Origin: Dasypus novemcinctus | Taxonomy: Eukaryota > Chordata > Mammalia > Cingulata > Dasypodidae | Reading direction: 5' to 3' | Assembly (NCBI RefSeq): GCF_030445035.2 | Contig: NC_080677.1 | Span: 23,819,513 to 23,883,512, forward strand | Length of the DNA: 64,000 nucleotides | Part shown: in pieces, positions 22,829-34,009 of the stretch | Layout of the letters: each line of letters opens with the position of its first letter | Numbering within the stretch: position 1 is the stretch's first letter | Made by a program: the position numbers and the translations under genes | The notes under the pieces: model-generated | The model's input: only the letters and a program-made list of their open reading frames with translations | What the model was told of the DNA's origin: nothing | Database searches by the model: none

Positions 22829-23580
22829 GAGCTCTTCCCAGAAATGGGCAATCTAGGCCTAGGGTAGCAGGACTGGTCTCCCCTGGGAATGCTCCCGAAG
22901 CAGGACACAGCTGGTCTACAAGTGGAAGCATCGGGACCTGCAGTCACAAGGGTAATGTCTGAGTCCCTTCTCTTGGCCTTTGGAAACCCCATCCTCTTCC
23001 AGGTACAGCTCAAGATCACCCCCTAAAAACAAAGTTCCCTTAGTCTCTCCAAACTACCTATTTCTCTTGTTTTCCTAAAGAGCTTTCCCTCTATCCCATT
23101 CATTTTGGCCCAGAAGAATATCTTGCTTTATTTCTTCTTTCTACCCATTTGGGCTGAAGCTGCTCATTGGTGGGCCAGCATCCCCTCCCAGATCATGTTA
23201 TCGGAGACAAACACAGGCAGCTACTAACTATTACCCTCATTATAAGCACATGTTGCACCTCACACTTCACTCCAGAGTTACTCCACACGAAGTAAAGTTC
23301 TTCCCAGCTCCTCACCGCCACTGACAAAACAATGAGGGCCCCTTGGGGCCTAGTTGACTTCAGACTCCTGCTCAATGGGGGCTGCCCAACTAAGAGGCCC
23401 ACAGGCCCATCAGCCAGGAAATGCGCTGGTCTGGACTGTTGCAGGCAGGAGACCAGTGGGAGCCTTGCTCTTATTTGAGAAGATACTTCCAAATTGACTC
23501 ATTTGGAGAAATAAAGTTTGCCTAAGGACTTTTTCAAAGTCAAAAGGGATGGGACAGAATTGAGGACAATAAAAAAAGGA
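22829..23580. other. Unique sequence, no gene recognised
   Basis: No repeat or gene identified. Antisense open frames at 22642-23019 and 23193-23492 lack recognisable domains. Confidence 0.4.
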
Positions 23581-24065
23581 GATTCTTCTTGGTAATATTG
23601 CTTATGATTGACATTTTCCTTTCCTCTGGATTCGTCCTTGACTTTGCATTTGTCCTAAGAGTGACACTCTGCCAGCCAAACATTGTCACCTGCTGGGACA
23701 CCCACTCAGGGCTCCTTGGCCCTGTCTGCAAAATCTCTCTCTCCCCCATCCTCGTCTCCCATCCCCCCTTCTCCAAACTCAGAGCCTTTGTTGACGTTGA
23801 CAGCACATCCCTGGGCCATCATTCATCCTGCCCATGGCAAACTTTGGAGAAAATAAAAAACCCTGCTCCCCTAATCTCATTAGAAGGGCTGCAAATTGAA
23901 TTTAGCCCCTCTCAGTGTCCCCTCAGCTGGCTGTCATTAGGAGCAGAGGCCGGGCCTTGGCTGAGACCCAAAGACCAGCTAACTGAATTTGAGATGCTGT
24001 GGTCTTGACAGGCCAAGGGAGGTAATTGAAGAGCCGTGGGGCTCCGGGTAACACTGCAGGAGGGT
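23581..24065. promoter_or_regulatory. Candidate conserved non-coding block
   Basis: Repeat-free block with clustered homeodomain-type TAAT/ATTA cores ('cctaatctcattagaagg', 'ggctgtcattaggag', 'gaggtaattgaagag'). It also contains a 139-codon plus-strand open frame (23589-24008) that starts hydrophobic but is otherwise featureless. Either a regulatory element or unremarkable unique DNA. Confidence 0.25.
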
Positions 24066-24725
24066 AGTACACTGGGGAGCCAAAGCCCCCATCTGCATTG
24101 GTGTCGGGGGCACTAAAGAGTCACCCGCTGGGCTTCCAGGGGTCGGGTTATTGATAAAGAGATCATTCCCAGTGGAAGGAAGGGGAGCAATAGCGAGGCT
24201 GCATTTGGTTATGATGCAAAGTGGGTGTCAGAGGTGGGCGGGGGGGAGACTGTAGCACGTGAGTATCAGCAAATCACCCAAAGTTAGAAATAAATTTGCA
24301 GCAAGTGTTGTCTAATAGAAGGAAAAGACTGGTGAGATTTAGAGATGAACCACGGTATATAAGGGACAGAAATACAGAGTTCTGAATTGTGGGTGTTATC
24401 TTTATGTGCACACAAATTTTAATTTTTAATTCCTGCATCATTTTAGCTTGATTTTTTTCACCTCAACACTAAGCCCCAAGCATTGGGGCCTTTTTTCTGT
24501 GATTGAAAAATAATGCTTTTGTGGAAAAGAAACATGTATAAAAAGGCTGCATCCATGTAATCAAATATTTCACAGAGGAGGGGACTTGATGCTAGTTCAT
24601 GTGGAAGACAGAGACTGCTTTGGATTTCAGAGGCTTCTGTAGTTCCAAGGTCCTTTGTAACTATCTCAATGAGGCTGAAAATTCTGTGAAATCCTGTTTT
24701 AGAGAGAAGGAAACTGGTTTTTATT
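24066..24725. other. Unique sequence, no gene recognised
   Basis: A short G-run (24239-24247) and no recognised repeat. The antisense open frame 24458-24868 (136 codons) runs into the neighbouring MIR/LTR and is not a known protein. Confidence 0.4.
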
Positions 24726-24814
24726 AATCGGCATGGCGTTAAGTATGTTTTATACGTTGTCTCAGTCTTCAGGCAATAGGACAAGGTATGTATTATTATT
24801 GCCAGTATCTTTAC
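24726..24814 (-). repeat. MIR SINE, left piece, split by LTR
   Basis: 'gttaagtatgttttatacgttgtctcagtc...ggtatgtattattattgccagtatctttac' is antisense MIR. It resumes after the LTR at 25246. Confidence 0.6.
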
Positions 24815-25239
24815 CGGCGTCGTTTCCCAGCTGCTAAAGCAAATACCATACAAGGAGCTGCTTAACAACAGGGATTTATTGCCTCATGGACTGGAGGTGA
24901 GAAGCCCTGCTTCTTCCTGGGGTTGTTATCTTCCGGCTGGCCAGTGATCCTTGGGGTTCTTTGGCTTTTCCGTCACCTGGCAATGCACATGGCGGCATAT
25001 TCTCCTTTCTCATCTGAGTTCTGCTGATTCTACCTTCTGGCTGCTCCCAGGGCTTCTCCTTCTTTGCCCAATTTTCTTTACTTATAAGGACTTCAACTGT
25101 ATTGAATTCAGGCCCACCATCATTCAGTTTGGGCACACCCTAAATTATTATGTCCAAAAGCATTCACAGCTTAGGACCAGGGATTGGGACATACACATGT
25201 GTGAAGATGTGGGGAACATGATTCCATCCCCAACACTCA
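24815..25239 (-). mobile_element. MaLR-type solo LTR (MST/THE-like), antisense
   Basis: 'cagctgctaaagcaaataccatacaagg', 'gcttaacaacagggatttattgcctcatgg' and 'cttataaggacttcaactgtattgaattcaggcccacc' are typical of MaLR LTRs read in reverse. CTTTAC occurs on both sides (24809-24814 and 25240-25245), and a MIR is split at that point. No viral genes. Confidence 0.82.
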
Positions 25240-25245
25240 CTTTAC

Positions 25246-25420
25246 TGAGGATAATTAGTCTCTTGCCCAAGGGTATAGGGCCAGTGTGTTTTGGGACTTG
25301 GATTTGAACCTCGGATTTCCTGGCTCCAATACTGCCAGAAGCCTCCCTGGCTTAGGATAATGGTGGTTCTTTCACCTTGTGTCATTTCCCAAAACACTCC
25401 ACTGTGATGGAGCATGTTAC
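25246..25420 (-). repeat. MIR SINE, right piece, antisense
   Basis: 'tgaggataattagtctcttgcccaagggtatagggccagtg...gacttggatttgaacctcggatttcctggctcc' completes the MIR begun at 24726. Confidence 0.75.
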
Positions 25421-25424
25421 TCAT

Positions 25425-25615
25425 AGGCAATGTGGTTGGGAGCACAGGCTGTGGGGGCAGAATTGGGACACATTTCCAAAGCTATCTGTTCCCTTCCTGG
25501 ATAATAATAGGACTTGCCTCATTGCTTTACTGTAAGGATTAAATGAGTTAATACATATCCGGAGTGCATTGCATGGTACCTGGCACATTGTAAGCGCTTG
25601 CTACACAAGCTACAA
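25425..25615 (+). repeat. MIR SINE
   Basis: Begins 'ggcaatgtggttgggagcacaggctgtggg' and ends 'aaggattaaatgagttaatacatatccggagtgcattgcatggtacctggcacattgtaagcgcttg', a good MIR 3' half. The middle is short. Confidence 0.8.
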
Positions 25616-26234
25616 TGGTAGCGCAATGAAGAATGTCTATCCGTGTGCACACCTAACGGCCTAAATTTGAGAGGTCGACTCCAAAATGTTAAACCACGAC
25701 ATCATCAGGTCCCTGTTTCCCTCACCTGACATTCTTAAATTTAGGGTCAGGATGCCTCAGGCTTACATGTAGGGAACTTACTCACAGCTGCAATTTCTAG
25801 GGAAAAGTAAAAGTTGAACTTCAGGTTTTTCCTATGTGGAGTATACTCATGTTGTTTTTTCCCCTCCAGGCTGCATTCTGTAAATTGGTCCAGGAAGAGC
25901 TGTCGCTGCAGGCCTTCCCATACCCATTCCATCAGGTGCTCACAAAGCACCAGGCATATGACAGATTTGACCTCATTTAATGCCCACTTTTACTTATTCT
26001 CTTGCAGACAGGTGTCATTCCCTTTTTTTAGATGAGAAAAGTACATCTAATTAATGCTTCCCTCACTCCATGCTTCCTACAGCATTCATAGCAGTTTTCA
26101 TAGGTTGTATTAAAAACGGCACAGACTATTAAAGTATGGATTTAGCTACATTTGACAAAAATAGATCACTACAGGTCTCCCTGTCTGTCACTCTATGTCC
26201 CAGTGGTGCTAGGTTTCAGTTTCTGTGAGCATTT
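25616..26234. other. Unique sequence, no gene recognised
   Basis: No repeat or open frame of note. 'atttgacctcatttaatgcccacttttacttattctcttgcagacaggtg' may be an old MIR-like fragment. Confidence 0.35.
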
Positions 26235-26455
26235 ATTGAACACTTACTCTGTACCCAGATTTGGCTTGACAAACTTTTCCATATCCTCTAGTTTAAATTG
26301 CCCATCAGTTTTATAAAAGAGGCCCTTGTGATCTCTACTTTGTAGATGGAAAGGTGGTTTCAAAAAAGTTCAGTTTTCTAGGATTACACAATTACTATAC
26401 GGCAGATCTGGGATTTGAACCAGGCCTCACTGGCTAACTCCTTCTCTAGAAAGGT
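26235..26455 (-). repeat. MIR SINE, antisense
   Basis: 'catttattgaacacttactctgtaccc' through 'aggattacacaattactatacggcagatctgggatttgaaccaggcc' spans most of the element. Confidence 0.8.
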
Positions 26456-27299
26456 CTCATCATACATTATGGCCTGAGCAATATGAAGGCCCTTTATTTT
26501 GGCCCCTCTGGGAACCCACTTCCACTTCCAATAGGACAAAGTTAGCACAAGAAATGAAACCTGAGCTTGGCCTAGTGAAATTTATTTATTTGTGGATGGA
26601 GAACTCAGCTACAGAGATCACCTAAGCAGTTTGTCCTGTGTGAGCCAGGATTATGTTCAAATTCTTAATCTAGTCCCTTGCATGGCCCCCTCACCTCCAA
26701 CTGCCAGCCCCCACAACCTTGTTCCTTAGGGGCCTGACCAGCTTGGAATTTTGGGCAGCCTCAGGTTGTGAGGTCAATTTCTCCTGTGCAGAAAGAGCTC
26801 CCTTTAGTGCTGGCTCCTTCTCTTAATCAGGTCCTGGAAAAGTCCATGGGTGGATTCACACTCCAGTGGGGTTTCAAGACTGTGACTCACAGCCTGACAG
26901 AGATTAGGGAGTCACCCTCTTTCAAGGAGCTGAAATGTCTGAGGAAGGGAATTGGCAGAGCTAACAGGTAATCCCACGGCTCCCTGGGTAGCTTCCAAAG
27001 CCCTGCATGCCACCTTGTAGTTGACCCAGGTACTTACAAATCAGCCTCCCCTTGATTTGACTTTTCTGAGAAAACTAAGAAGACCTAACTCCTTGTATTT
27101 AAAAATTGTTGAGAATTCTCAGAGGGGGGCAGTCCAGCTGCTACATCCCCAAACCAATATAACTATGAACCCGGGTTACGGCTCTTTTCCTTACGGTTGA
27201 TAGTTAAAACTGTTCAAGTGAGAAGGGACTTTTGAAAGAATGTGGCCCAACCCCCTCACTTCATAAAAGGGAGCGGGGAGTCAGAGCAAGTCTGAGGGT
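26456..27299. other. Unique sequence with faint ancient repeat
   Basis: No gene recognised. 27215-27290 (gtgagaagggacttttgaaagaatgtggcccaacccc) resembles the unnamed ancient repeat also hinted at near 3.0 and 20.6 kb. Confidence 0.35.
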
Positions 27300-27452
27300 A
27301 AGACCATACGGTAGAACATAGTGATTATGGGCTCAAGAGTCAAACTGCCTGGGTCCAAGTCCTAATCCTGCCCCTTACTAGCTGTGTGATGCTAGGCGAG
27401 GTAGTTCATCTGCCCTGGACCTTGGTCTCCCTGTCTGTATTTGGGAATGGAT
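27300..27452 (+). repeat. MIR SINE, left piece
   Basis: 'gaacatagtgattatgggctcaagagtcaaactgcctgggtccaagtcctaatcctgccccttactagctgtgtgat' is a good sense MIR, cut off after 'ctccctgtctgtatttgggaatgg'. Confidence 0.85.
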
Positions 27453-27921
27453 TAGAGATGGCTGAAATGCTCTGATACTTTTCCTGTCAAGAGATACCAT
27501 CTCTTTCCCCTCCCCTGAGACCTGAGCTGGCGTATGACTGCTTGACCAACAATGTCTGGTGAAGTCTTGCTGCGCCAGTTCCAGGCCTGATCTTCAAGGA
27601 GACTTTCAGCTTCTGCCTTTGTTCTCTTGGGCTCTGAACTGCCACCAAAGAGGTCTGAGTCCCCTGAGACGGCCATTCTGTGAGGAAACCCAAGCTGGTC
27701 ACTTGAGGAGGGTTTGAGAGAGAGAGAGACCCAGTCAGGGTCCAGCTGTACAAGCTCCCAACCCTCTGAGTCATCCCAACTGAGGGCCCAGGTAATTTGG
27801 AGCAGAGATGAACCATCACCATGTGCTTTGTGCAAATTCCTAATCCTGAGATATAATAACAGTGAATTGCTGATTTGAGCCACTAAGAGTAGTTAGTTAC
27901 ACAGCAGTAGATAACCAGAAC
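27453..27921 (+). mobile_element. Old MLT1 LTR inserted in MIR
   Basis: The tail 'gagccactaagagtagttagttacacagcagtagataaccagaaca' is the MLT1 3' end. 'ctctttcccctcccctgagacctgagctgg' and 'cagcttctgcctttgttctcttggg' are internal MLT1 landmarks. The MIR 3' end resumes right after it. The long open frames here (up to 143 codons antisense) fall in the LTR. Confidence 0.75.
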
Positions 27922-28015
27922 AGTGCCTCTCAGAAATTAAAGGAGTTGATATACCTGAGAGATGCTTAGGACAGTGCCTGGTATAGTCAGGAACCAGTAA
28001 ATAATATATTAACTC
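27922..28015 (+). repeat. MIR SINE, right piece
   Basis: 'aaaggagttgatatacctgagagatgcttaggacagtgcctggtatagtcaggaaccagtaaataat' is the missing 3' end of the MIR at 27300. Confidence 0.75.
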
Positions 28016-28189
28016 AACAAAGGCTTATTAAATATCAAGTTGTTCTCCACCCCATAGTAGCTGGGAGGGACACAGTGGCGAATGTGACCACATGTCATTT
28101 CTCTGTGACTGGGAAAAGTAGAAGTCTCCAGCCTCTTACTGCTCTGCTACATGGAAAGTAGGTCTCTGGGCAGGCTGGAGGGGTTAAGC

Positions 28190-28480
28190 TCATGCATGTT
28201 GTCCCATCGCTCCTGATGAAAATTCAGCTGCTATCGATTCAGGCAAGCAAGGATGCCCTTCCCAGGTCAGAAGAGAAACCCAAACCATTGTTGAGTAAAT
28301 ACAGTATTCTGCTCACTACATCAATTACGCTGACCCCAGGGGCTCTTGGAGTTCCCTGCTCCCCCATTTGCAATGACAGCTGCCATGCTAATGAATCCAC
28401 ATTGACATGATAATTAAACCATTACACAAAGTGGGGTTTCCCAGGCGCCTGCAGCTTTAGCAGGGGAGCTGGGGGTGGTC
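28190..28480. promoter_or_regulatory. Candidate conserved non-coding enhancer
   Basis: Repeat-free, with tightly packed motifs in 28365-28440: TGACAGCTG, 'gctaatgaatcc' and 'atgataattaaaccatta', where several ATTA cores lie near a TGACAG (TALE-type) site. This texture resembles deeply conserved developmental enhancers, but no alignment was possible. Confidence 0.3.
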
Positions 28481-29035
28481 ACTGCCTAGATGAGCCTGGG
28501 GGTTGTTCCAGGGCCACAGTGTGACGTGCAGTCTCAGGTTCATTCCCAGATTCGCCCCCCACCCCCCACCCAGGGCAACTGGGCTGGGGGCACTGCGTCT
28601 GCTACCTCCGTGCTGGCTGTTGGGGTGAGGCAGGAAGCTTCCGTGAGGGCCACTGGCTTACTGCTGTTCTCCGATAGCTTTCTCTTGATCCTTGGAAATC
28701 CTTAACTATATGCAGCCTGAAAGGATCCCCTCCCCACCTTTTCTGTAGGGAGTAGAGAACCAGGTCAACTCCTGACTGATTCAGACCTTCCTCTCTAGAA
28801 GGCTTAGAGACATCCAAGGAAGTGTTCAGCCAATGGGGATGGCAAAAGCCAAGGAGCCTTCCCTTCCAGCACTGAGGAACGAGAAATCACCCTGAGTTTC
28901 CTCCCTCCTCACGAACCCTAGGAAATGACTCTTTATGTAAGGAGATGATCACAAACAGCAGAAAACTCTGGCTTCTTGAGGCAACCTCACAGTTTACCAT
29001 AAATCATATAGAAACTCCAATCAGTCACAATCCCC
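28481..29035. other. Unique sequence, no gene recognised
   Basis: A C-run near 28553-28570 and no repeat family. Short open frames show no conserved features. Confidence 0.4.
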
Positions 29036-29039
29036 TTTA

Positions 29040-29225
29040 CAGGACCACAGATTTGGGAGTCTGGACTGCGATCATATCTCTACTCTGCTACTTATTAACT
29101 GTGTGATCTTGGGCAAATCAACTGGACTTTCTGAGCCTCCATTTCCTCAGCTATAAAATGGGCTCATCACAACTGCCTTGCCCAACGGTGCTTGGGATTA
29201 AATGAGGCAGTTCGTATAAAAAAGT
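29040..29225 (+). repeat. MIR SINE
   Basis: 'cttattaactgtgtgatcttgggcaaatcaactggactttctgagcctccatttcctcagctataaaatggg' is a clear MIR core and 3' part. Confidence 0.88.
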
Positions 29226-30865
29226 CCAAGACCACATTTACATGAGTAACAAATGACAAAAACTTACTGACCACAGTAAACTTCTCCACAGAGATGAGTT
29301 CTATCCACAGAAACAATCAGGCTGATTGAACTGGAGTCTAGAAGGCAGAGCTAAGACACCTCTAGACAAAATGAGTATTGCCCTGGGCGACCCCTTGCAG
29401 GTAAGACTGTGTAGAATTTGCTCAGTATAAACAGGGTATAAAAAGGAACAGAAAATTACCCACTAGGGGCAATAGGAAGAGGCAAAGAGGACTGTTCTGG
29501 CTTGTGACTACTAGGTATCACCCCATGGGAGGTAACTACTCAAACATCCATCTAACCACTCATACAAACGTATGAGGACCTTCTGATAGTCCAGGTACAG
29601 TGCTGGAGATAGAGAGGAGAGCATAACCCCATTTATCAGAATCAATGTTGGTTCTGATAAATGTCTGGTAAATGAATGAATGAATAAGATGCATTCCCTG
29701 TCTTCATGACACTCTGCTCAGTGAAGTAATTTTTACATGTATGTCTCTCTCACCTTAAACTTAAGGTAGTTAGATTGAGCTGGGATGTATAGGAGTCAAA
29801 GGAACCTCTGATGTGCAGTTTTACAAGAGAACTACAAAGATCACTCAGATGACATGCTGAGAAGCATGAGTGCTCACCAGCGGGCCCTTGAAGGCACCCT
29901 AATGATGGATTCAAAACTTAGGATTCTAAAGTCGCATTTATATTTAGCAGAAAAAGTGCCATCATTAATAATGTCTGTCATTTGCATGGGAGTGAAAAAA
30001 GAGGACTCTCTCTTTATGCTAGGTACTTGTCATCTCAGGTCTAAGCAAGGTCCAAGACACCTCCCAGTTATGAAATTCTGCAGTTTTTAAAGTGTATCAG
30101 ATAATCCAATACTGTTCACCTCATACTTGGAGGAGTTGGTACTGCTCTTTCTTTAGGAATTACAGTCTTGGTTCTTTTTTCTCCCTGTCTCCAACTTAAG
30201 TTACCTTGATTAAAACCATTCAAGCTCACAAAATCTGTGCCGTCATGCAAAAGAAATCTGTCTGCCTGTTTGGACCGAATTTTTTAAAATCAAATTTAAT
30301 TAGTCAAAGTAGTCAAAGTCCAACTTGTTGATTTTTCAGCAAACACCTACAGAGCATCTACTATAGCAAAAACCCTGAGACTAGAGTAATAAGTACTGCA
30401 GCCTCCCCAGGTGCTCGGTGTCTAGTGTTTCTGTGTGCTGGGGGGTTGGGGTTGTAGAAAAAGGGAGAAACACCTGTAGACACACTCTTCGCCTAGTAGA
30501 AAGCACAATAGCCAGAGAAATTTAATTCGGCAGGCTTATGCATTCTTTGGAGGGAAGCCTGAGCATGGTATTTTAATTGCTATGTGGTAGGAGCTGATGT
30601 GTTCTGGGGATCAAGCTAGCGGTTTGAAATTGAGCGCTTGAGATTTCATATCTCCCTTCTTTCTGGGCTGCCTGGAGAAGGCTGCTCCCTGCCTGGGAGT
30701 GTCTAGGCAGAGGCTGCATGACAGAAAGGTGGGACGTAGGACCACCAGGCCCTTGGGACACCGTGGTGCTATGCCTCCTTCTGTTTCTGTCAAGGTGGCC
30801 TATTCACACCTTTTAAAAGGCGAGAAGAAACATAACTGGGAAGGCTTTTTTGAGGTTTTTTTGGC
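29226..30865. other. Mostly unique sequence
   Basis: No gene recognised. Short L2-like pieces occur near 29540-29610 and 30325-30365. A perfect hairpin is listed separately at 29630. The antisense frames at 30573-30793 show no domain. Confidence 0.4.
29630..29663. repeat. Perfect 12-bp inverted repeat hairpin
   Basis: CATTTATCAGAA (29630-29641) and TTCTGATAAATG (29652-29663) are exact reverse complements around a 10-base loop. No terminator-type T-run or known element is present. Confidence 0.88.
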
Positions 30866-31041
30866 ACTAGAATCTGGTTCCCCAAGAGTGGTTCCTGGGT
30901 CAGCAGCATCAGCATCCCCTGGGAGCTTGTTAGAAGTGTAGAATCTCAGGCCCAACCCTAGACCTACAGAAGCAGAATTTGAAATTGAACCAGACCCCCA
31001 GGAGACTCCTGGGCACGTGGCAGTTTGTGAAGGCCTGGCTC
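30866..31041 (-). mobile_element. MER5A-like hAT element
   Basis: 'gtcagcagcatcagcatcccctgggagcttgttagaagtgtagaatctcaggcccaacccta' is the MER5A core in reverse orientation. The terminal inverted repeats are decayed. Confidence 0.85.
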
Positions 31042-33085
31042 ATATTCCAGAAATGTCGGTCATGCCCTTTGCCTCAGAGGATGGTCACAGGGGGCCCTCA
31101 GCAGTAATACCTCTTCTATCTCTTTCTAAACTTTCCTAAGTGCTCGCTATAATTAGGCTCTACCCTCTGTTTCTAGGCTTGCGGCCAGACGTATGTATGC
31201 CCTTGTGTCCCAAGCTACTATTCTTTGGCATTGGTCAGCGCCTTCCATCACCACAACCCAGTGAATCTGTCCTTCCCTACCCCCATTCCCCCAGCTCCGT
31301 GATCCTGCAAACGCTGTGTTTACACGGCTTCGTTATCCGCATCGAGCTGAGTCTGTTCGCTTTGCATTCTCACTGTAGGTTTTCTAAGAGAAAAAAGAAA
31401 AGGAGAAATCTATTGGACAGTGGGGCAGAGGGAGATGGGGCTGGGGGAGAGAAAAGGAGATGAAAGGCTTGGTGTAGGGATGGTGAGAATGAGGAGCCAG
31501 TAAAGGTACAACAAGGAGATATTTATCTAGAGCTTGAAGAATAAGCAGTAGTTATTCTCGAGCAGTGAGATTATTGCTTTCATCCCCTCTTTTCTCTGTT
31601 TTCATTCTTTCATTCTTCTGACAGATATTCATTAAGGTGCCAGCTTTGTACCAGGCCCTGCTCTGGTTCTGAGTGCTGAGGACACTGAGGGCAGTAAGCC
31701 ACACCTGAAGTCTAAGGTGAGTGGGGAAGACATCCACTGACAAGCAGAGAGCTGGCGGGGGAGGGGAGGCTAAGGAGAGGCCCCAGCCAGACACCGGCAG
31801 GGCGAGCTGGCCATGATGGAATTGTGCTGGGCTCCCTCCCCTCACGATGGTGGCATTGGGATAACCGAATTCTAAAGATATTAAAATGCACAAAAACTCT
31901 CTAGTGAGGATGGAAAATGACCCAGGCATCCTCTGCTTTACCAGATATTTTCTTGAATATAATTTAATGAGTCTCATGCAGTCCTGGATGTCCAGTGGGC
32001 ATGGTCCCCCTTGAACCATCCCGCTCCAGTGAAATAGGCAGCATCATGAGGGAAGGTGCGAGCTGCTGAGTCAGGCTTTGAATCCAGACCTTTTCCTGGC
32101 AAAGCCTGAGCTTCCAACCACACAGAGAAGTCTAAAGGATCCTTGATAACTAAAATGATACAGATTGGACATCTGTAAATTTCTGGTACTGGATTGAATT
32201 TGGAACAGAAATATTTTGCTGTTCCTACAGAAGAAAAGCACATGGGCCGCTTCCCCCAGACAGGGCACCCAGGAAACACCGGCTGAAATGAGTGCAGAGA
32301 AGCTAAGGACAGCCAGGATGTAGATGGGCTCATCCAAGCCCTGGGGCCCCAAGAGCAGAGACACGTGAGACTCTCAGGAATAGGCTGCTGGGATTTGGTT
32401 TATTCCTCCCTCCTCCCTCTGTGACATCCTGGGGACTGTCAAATAAATGACAAGGCTCATTTTACAAGTAGACCAGAAGTCTGCAGTGGAGTCGGAGCCG
32501 ATTGCCTATCTTATCTCAAGTCATCAGTCTCTCCTTCAGGCTTCCACAAACAACCCTCAGCCCTGGGCTTTGGGAGCTCGGATTTGCACAAGGGCCTGAT
32601 GGAGTGGGCATTTCCCAGGACCCTGGACTATCACGAGCCTTAGAGAATGAGAAACACACCACAGTGGCCCAGAGGTGAAAACGGTGCCTTGCTGAGGGGA
32701 ACTTGGCTAGCTGACGCCATGAGGCTTGGTCAGCAGGAAGGCTCTGGGTGTGGAGGGCCTTGAATTAGCTTCACTTGCCAAGAATGAGAAGTACGAGTCC
32801 CACACCAGAATGCTTTGGAATCTTCCAGGCTATAAGGCTGCCCACCTCCCCTCCAGGCTGTCAGAGCAGCTGCCATCCTCAGCCTTGGCTGCCCCGAGTC
32901 ATGCAGTGGGTTCTCCCATGGACCTTGTCTAACCCAGAGGAGCTAGAAACCATAGAAGGTGATCAACTGAGTCTCACTCATTCCGTAGGTTCTGAGAATG
33001 ATGGTGACAGCCGTGTATGCTGCCATGTGACAGAAAAGTCAAGGACCGAGTGATGCCCATGATCATATACTTGGTGTATAAGTAG
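31042..33085. other. Mostly unique sequence
   Basis: No gene recognised. 31615-31700 (tattcattaaggtgccagctttgtaccaggccctg) is an L2/MIR-like antisense end. Antisense frames at 31552-32019 and 31974-32333 (155 and 119 codons) are the longest here but contain no motif I recognise and lie in unconstrained-looking sequence. Confidence 0.4.
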
Positions 33086-33089
33086 GTAG

Positions 33090-33300
33090 AATATAATTTG
33101 TATCTACAATATGCTAGGTTCTATGTTAAATACTTTTCATGCTTTACCTCATTTAGCCTTAACAATCCTTATTTTACGGATAAAGCAACTGAGGTTCAGA
33201 GAAGCTGAATAACTTTCCCAAGTTCATATGCTAAGTGATAGAGCTGAGATTTGAACCTTAGTGTGTTTGATTTTGAAGTTTCTTACTAACTGCTTAATGT
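33090..33300 (-). repeat. MIR SINE, antisense
   Basis: 'ctacaatatgctaggttctatgttaaatac' through 'aactgaggttcagagaagctgaataactttcccaagttcatatgctaagtgatagagctgagatttgaacc' spans most of the element. Confidence 0.88.
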
Positions 33301-33674
33301 ACCCTCTTCTCTGGGTCAGGAAATCACCTTCCTTACGGAACAAAATAACAGGCTCTTCAGAGACTAGCAGTAGAGAAGATTTTCCTGATTGGAGGATGGG
33401 TCCCCCCCTTTGCCCCACTCTCATCTTCCTTTTGTTTCTTTCTGCTACCACCATGGTGCTTAGCACCAAAGACATTGGTAGAACTTTAAAGAAATTAGAT
33501 GAAGGGAGAACAGAAGGAAAACGAGTACAGAATGTAAGAAACAGAATCAGCCAGGTAGGTTTGTTTAGAGCTCTAAAGTTTTCCAGTCTTAGCAGAACTA
33601 GAGTCAAGGGCAAACAGGGCCCCCTACCTCCACTAAACAGAGATTTTGCAATGCAGCAAGATTTTGCAGTTAAG
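33301..33674. other. Unique sequence, no gene recognised
   Basis: The plus-strand open frame 33261-33770 (169 codons) begins in MIR sequence and ends in another MIR, so it is unlikely to be coding. Its middle has no known domain. Confidence 0.4.
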
Positions 33675-33935
33675 ATTGTAGGTTCTGAGGCCAGGTGTTC
33701 CCAAGTTTCAAACCTGACTCCACGACTTCCTAGTTTTCTGATCCTGAATGGAGAATCTCAACCTTGCTGAGCCATGGTATTCTTATATGTAAATGGAAGA
33801 ATGGTAATCCCTGCTTTACTGGGTTATTGGAGGATTAAGTGAGACGATGTGTATGAAGCACTTTGTGGGATGTCTGGTGTAAATAAGTCCTTGTTAAATG
33901 CGGTCTGCTACCTATTTGCTTAATAAATATTAGGC
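33675..33935 (+). repeat. MIR SINE
   Basis: 'gattgtaggttctgaggccagg' (5' part), 'gtaaatggaagaatggtaatccctgctttactgggttattggaggattaagtgagacg' and the 3' part are in MIR order. Confidence 0.85.
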
Positions 33936-34009
33936 ATGATCTATTTTATTTACTGGACTTCAGCATAAGATTTCATTTTAACTATCTCCTTTGAAACTCC
34001 ACAGATGGT

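Noticed and set aside
27452-27883. 143-codon antisense frame
   Set aside because: Lies in an MLT1 LTR and MIR.
31552-32333. 155- and 119-codon antisense frames
   Set aside because: No recognisable domain, no splice or promoter context, and partly within an L2-like piece. Kept as unexplained but not called a gene.
33261-33770. 169-codon plus-strand frame
   Set aside because: Begins in one MIR and ends in another. The middle has no family resemblance.
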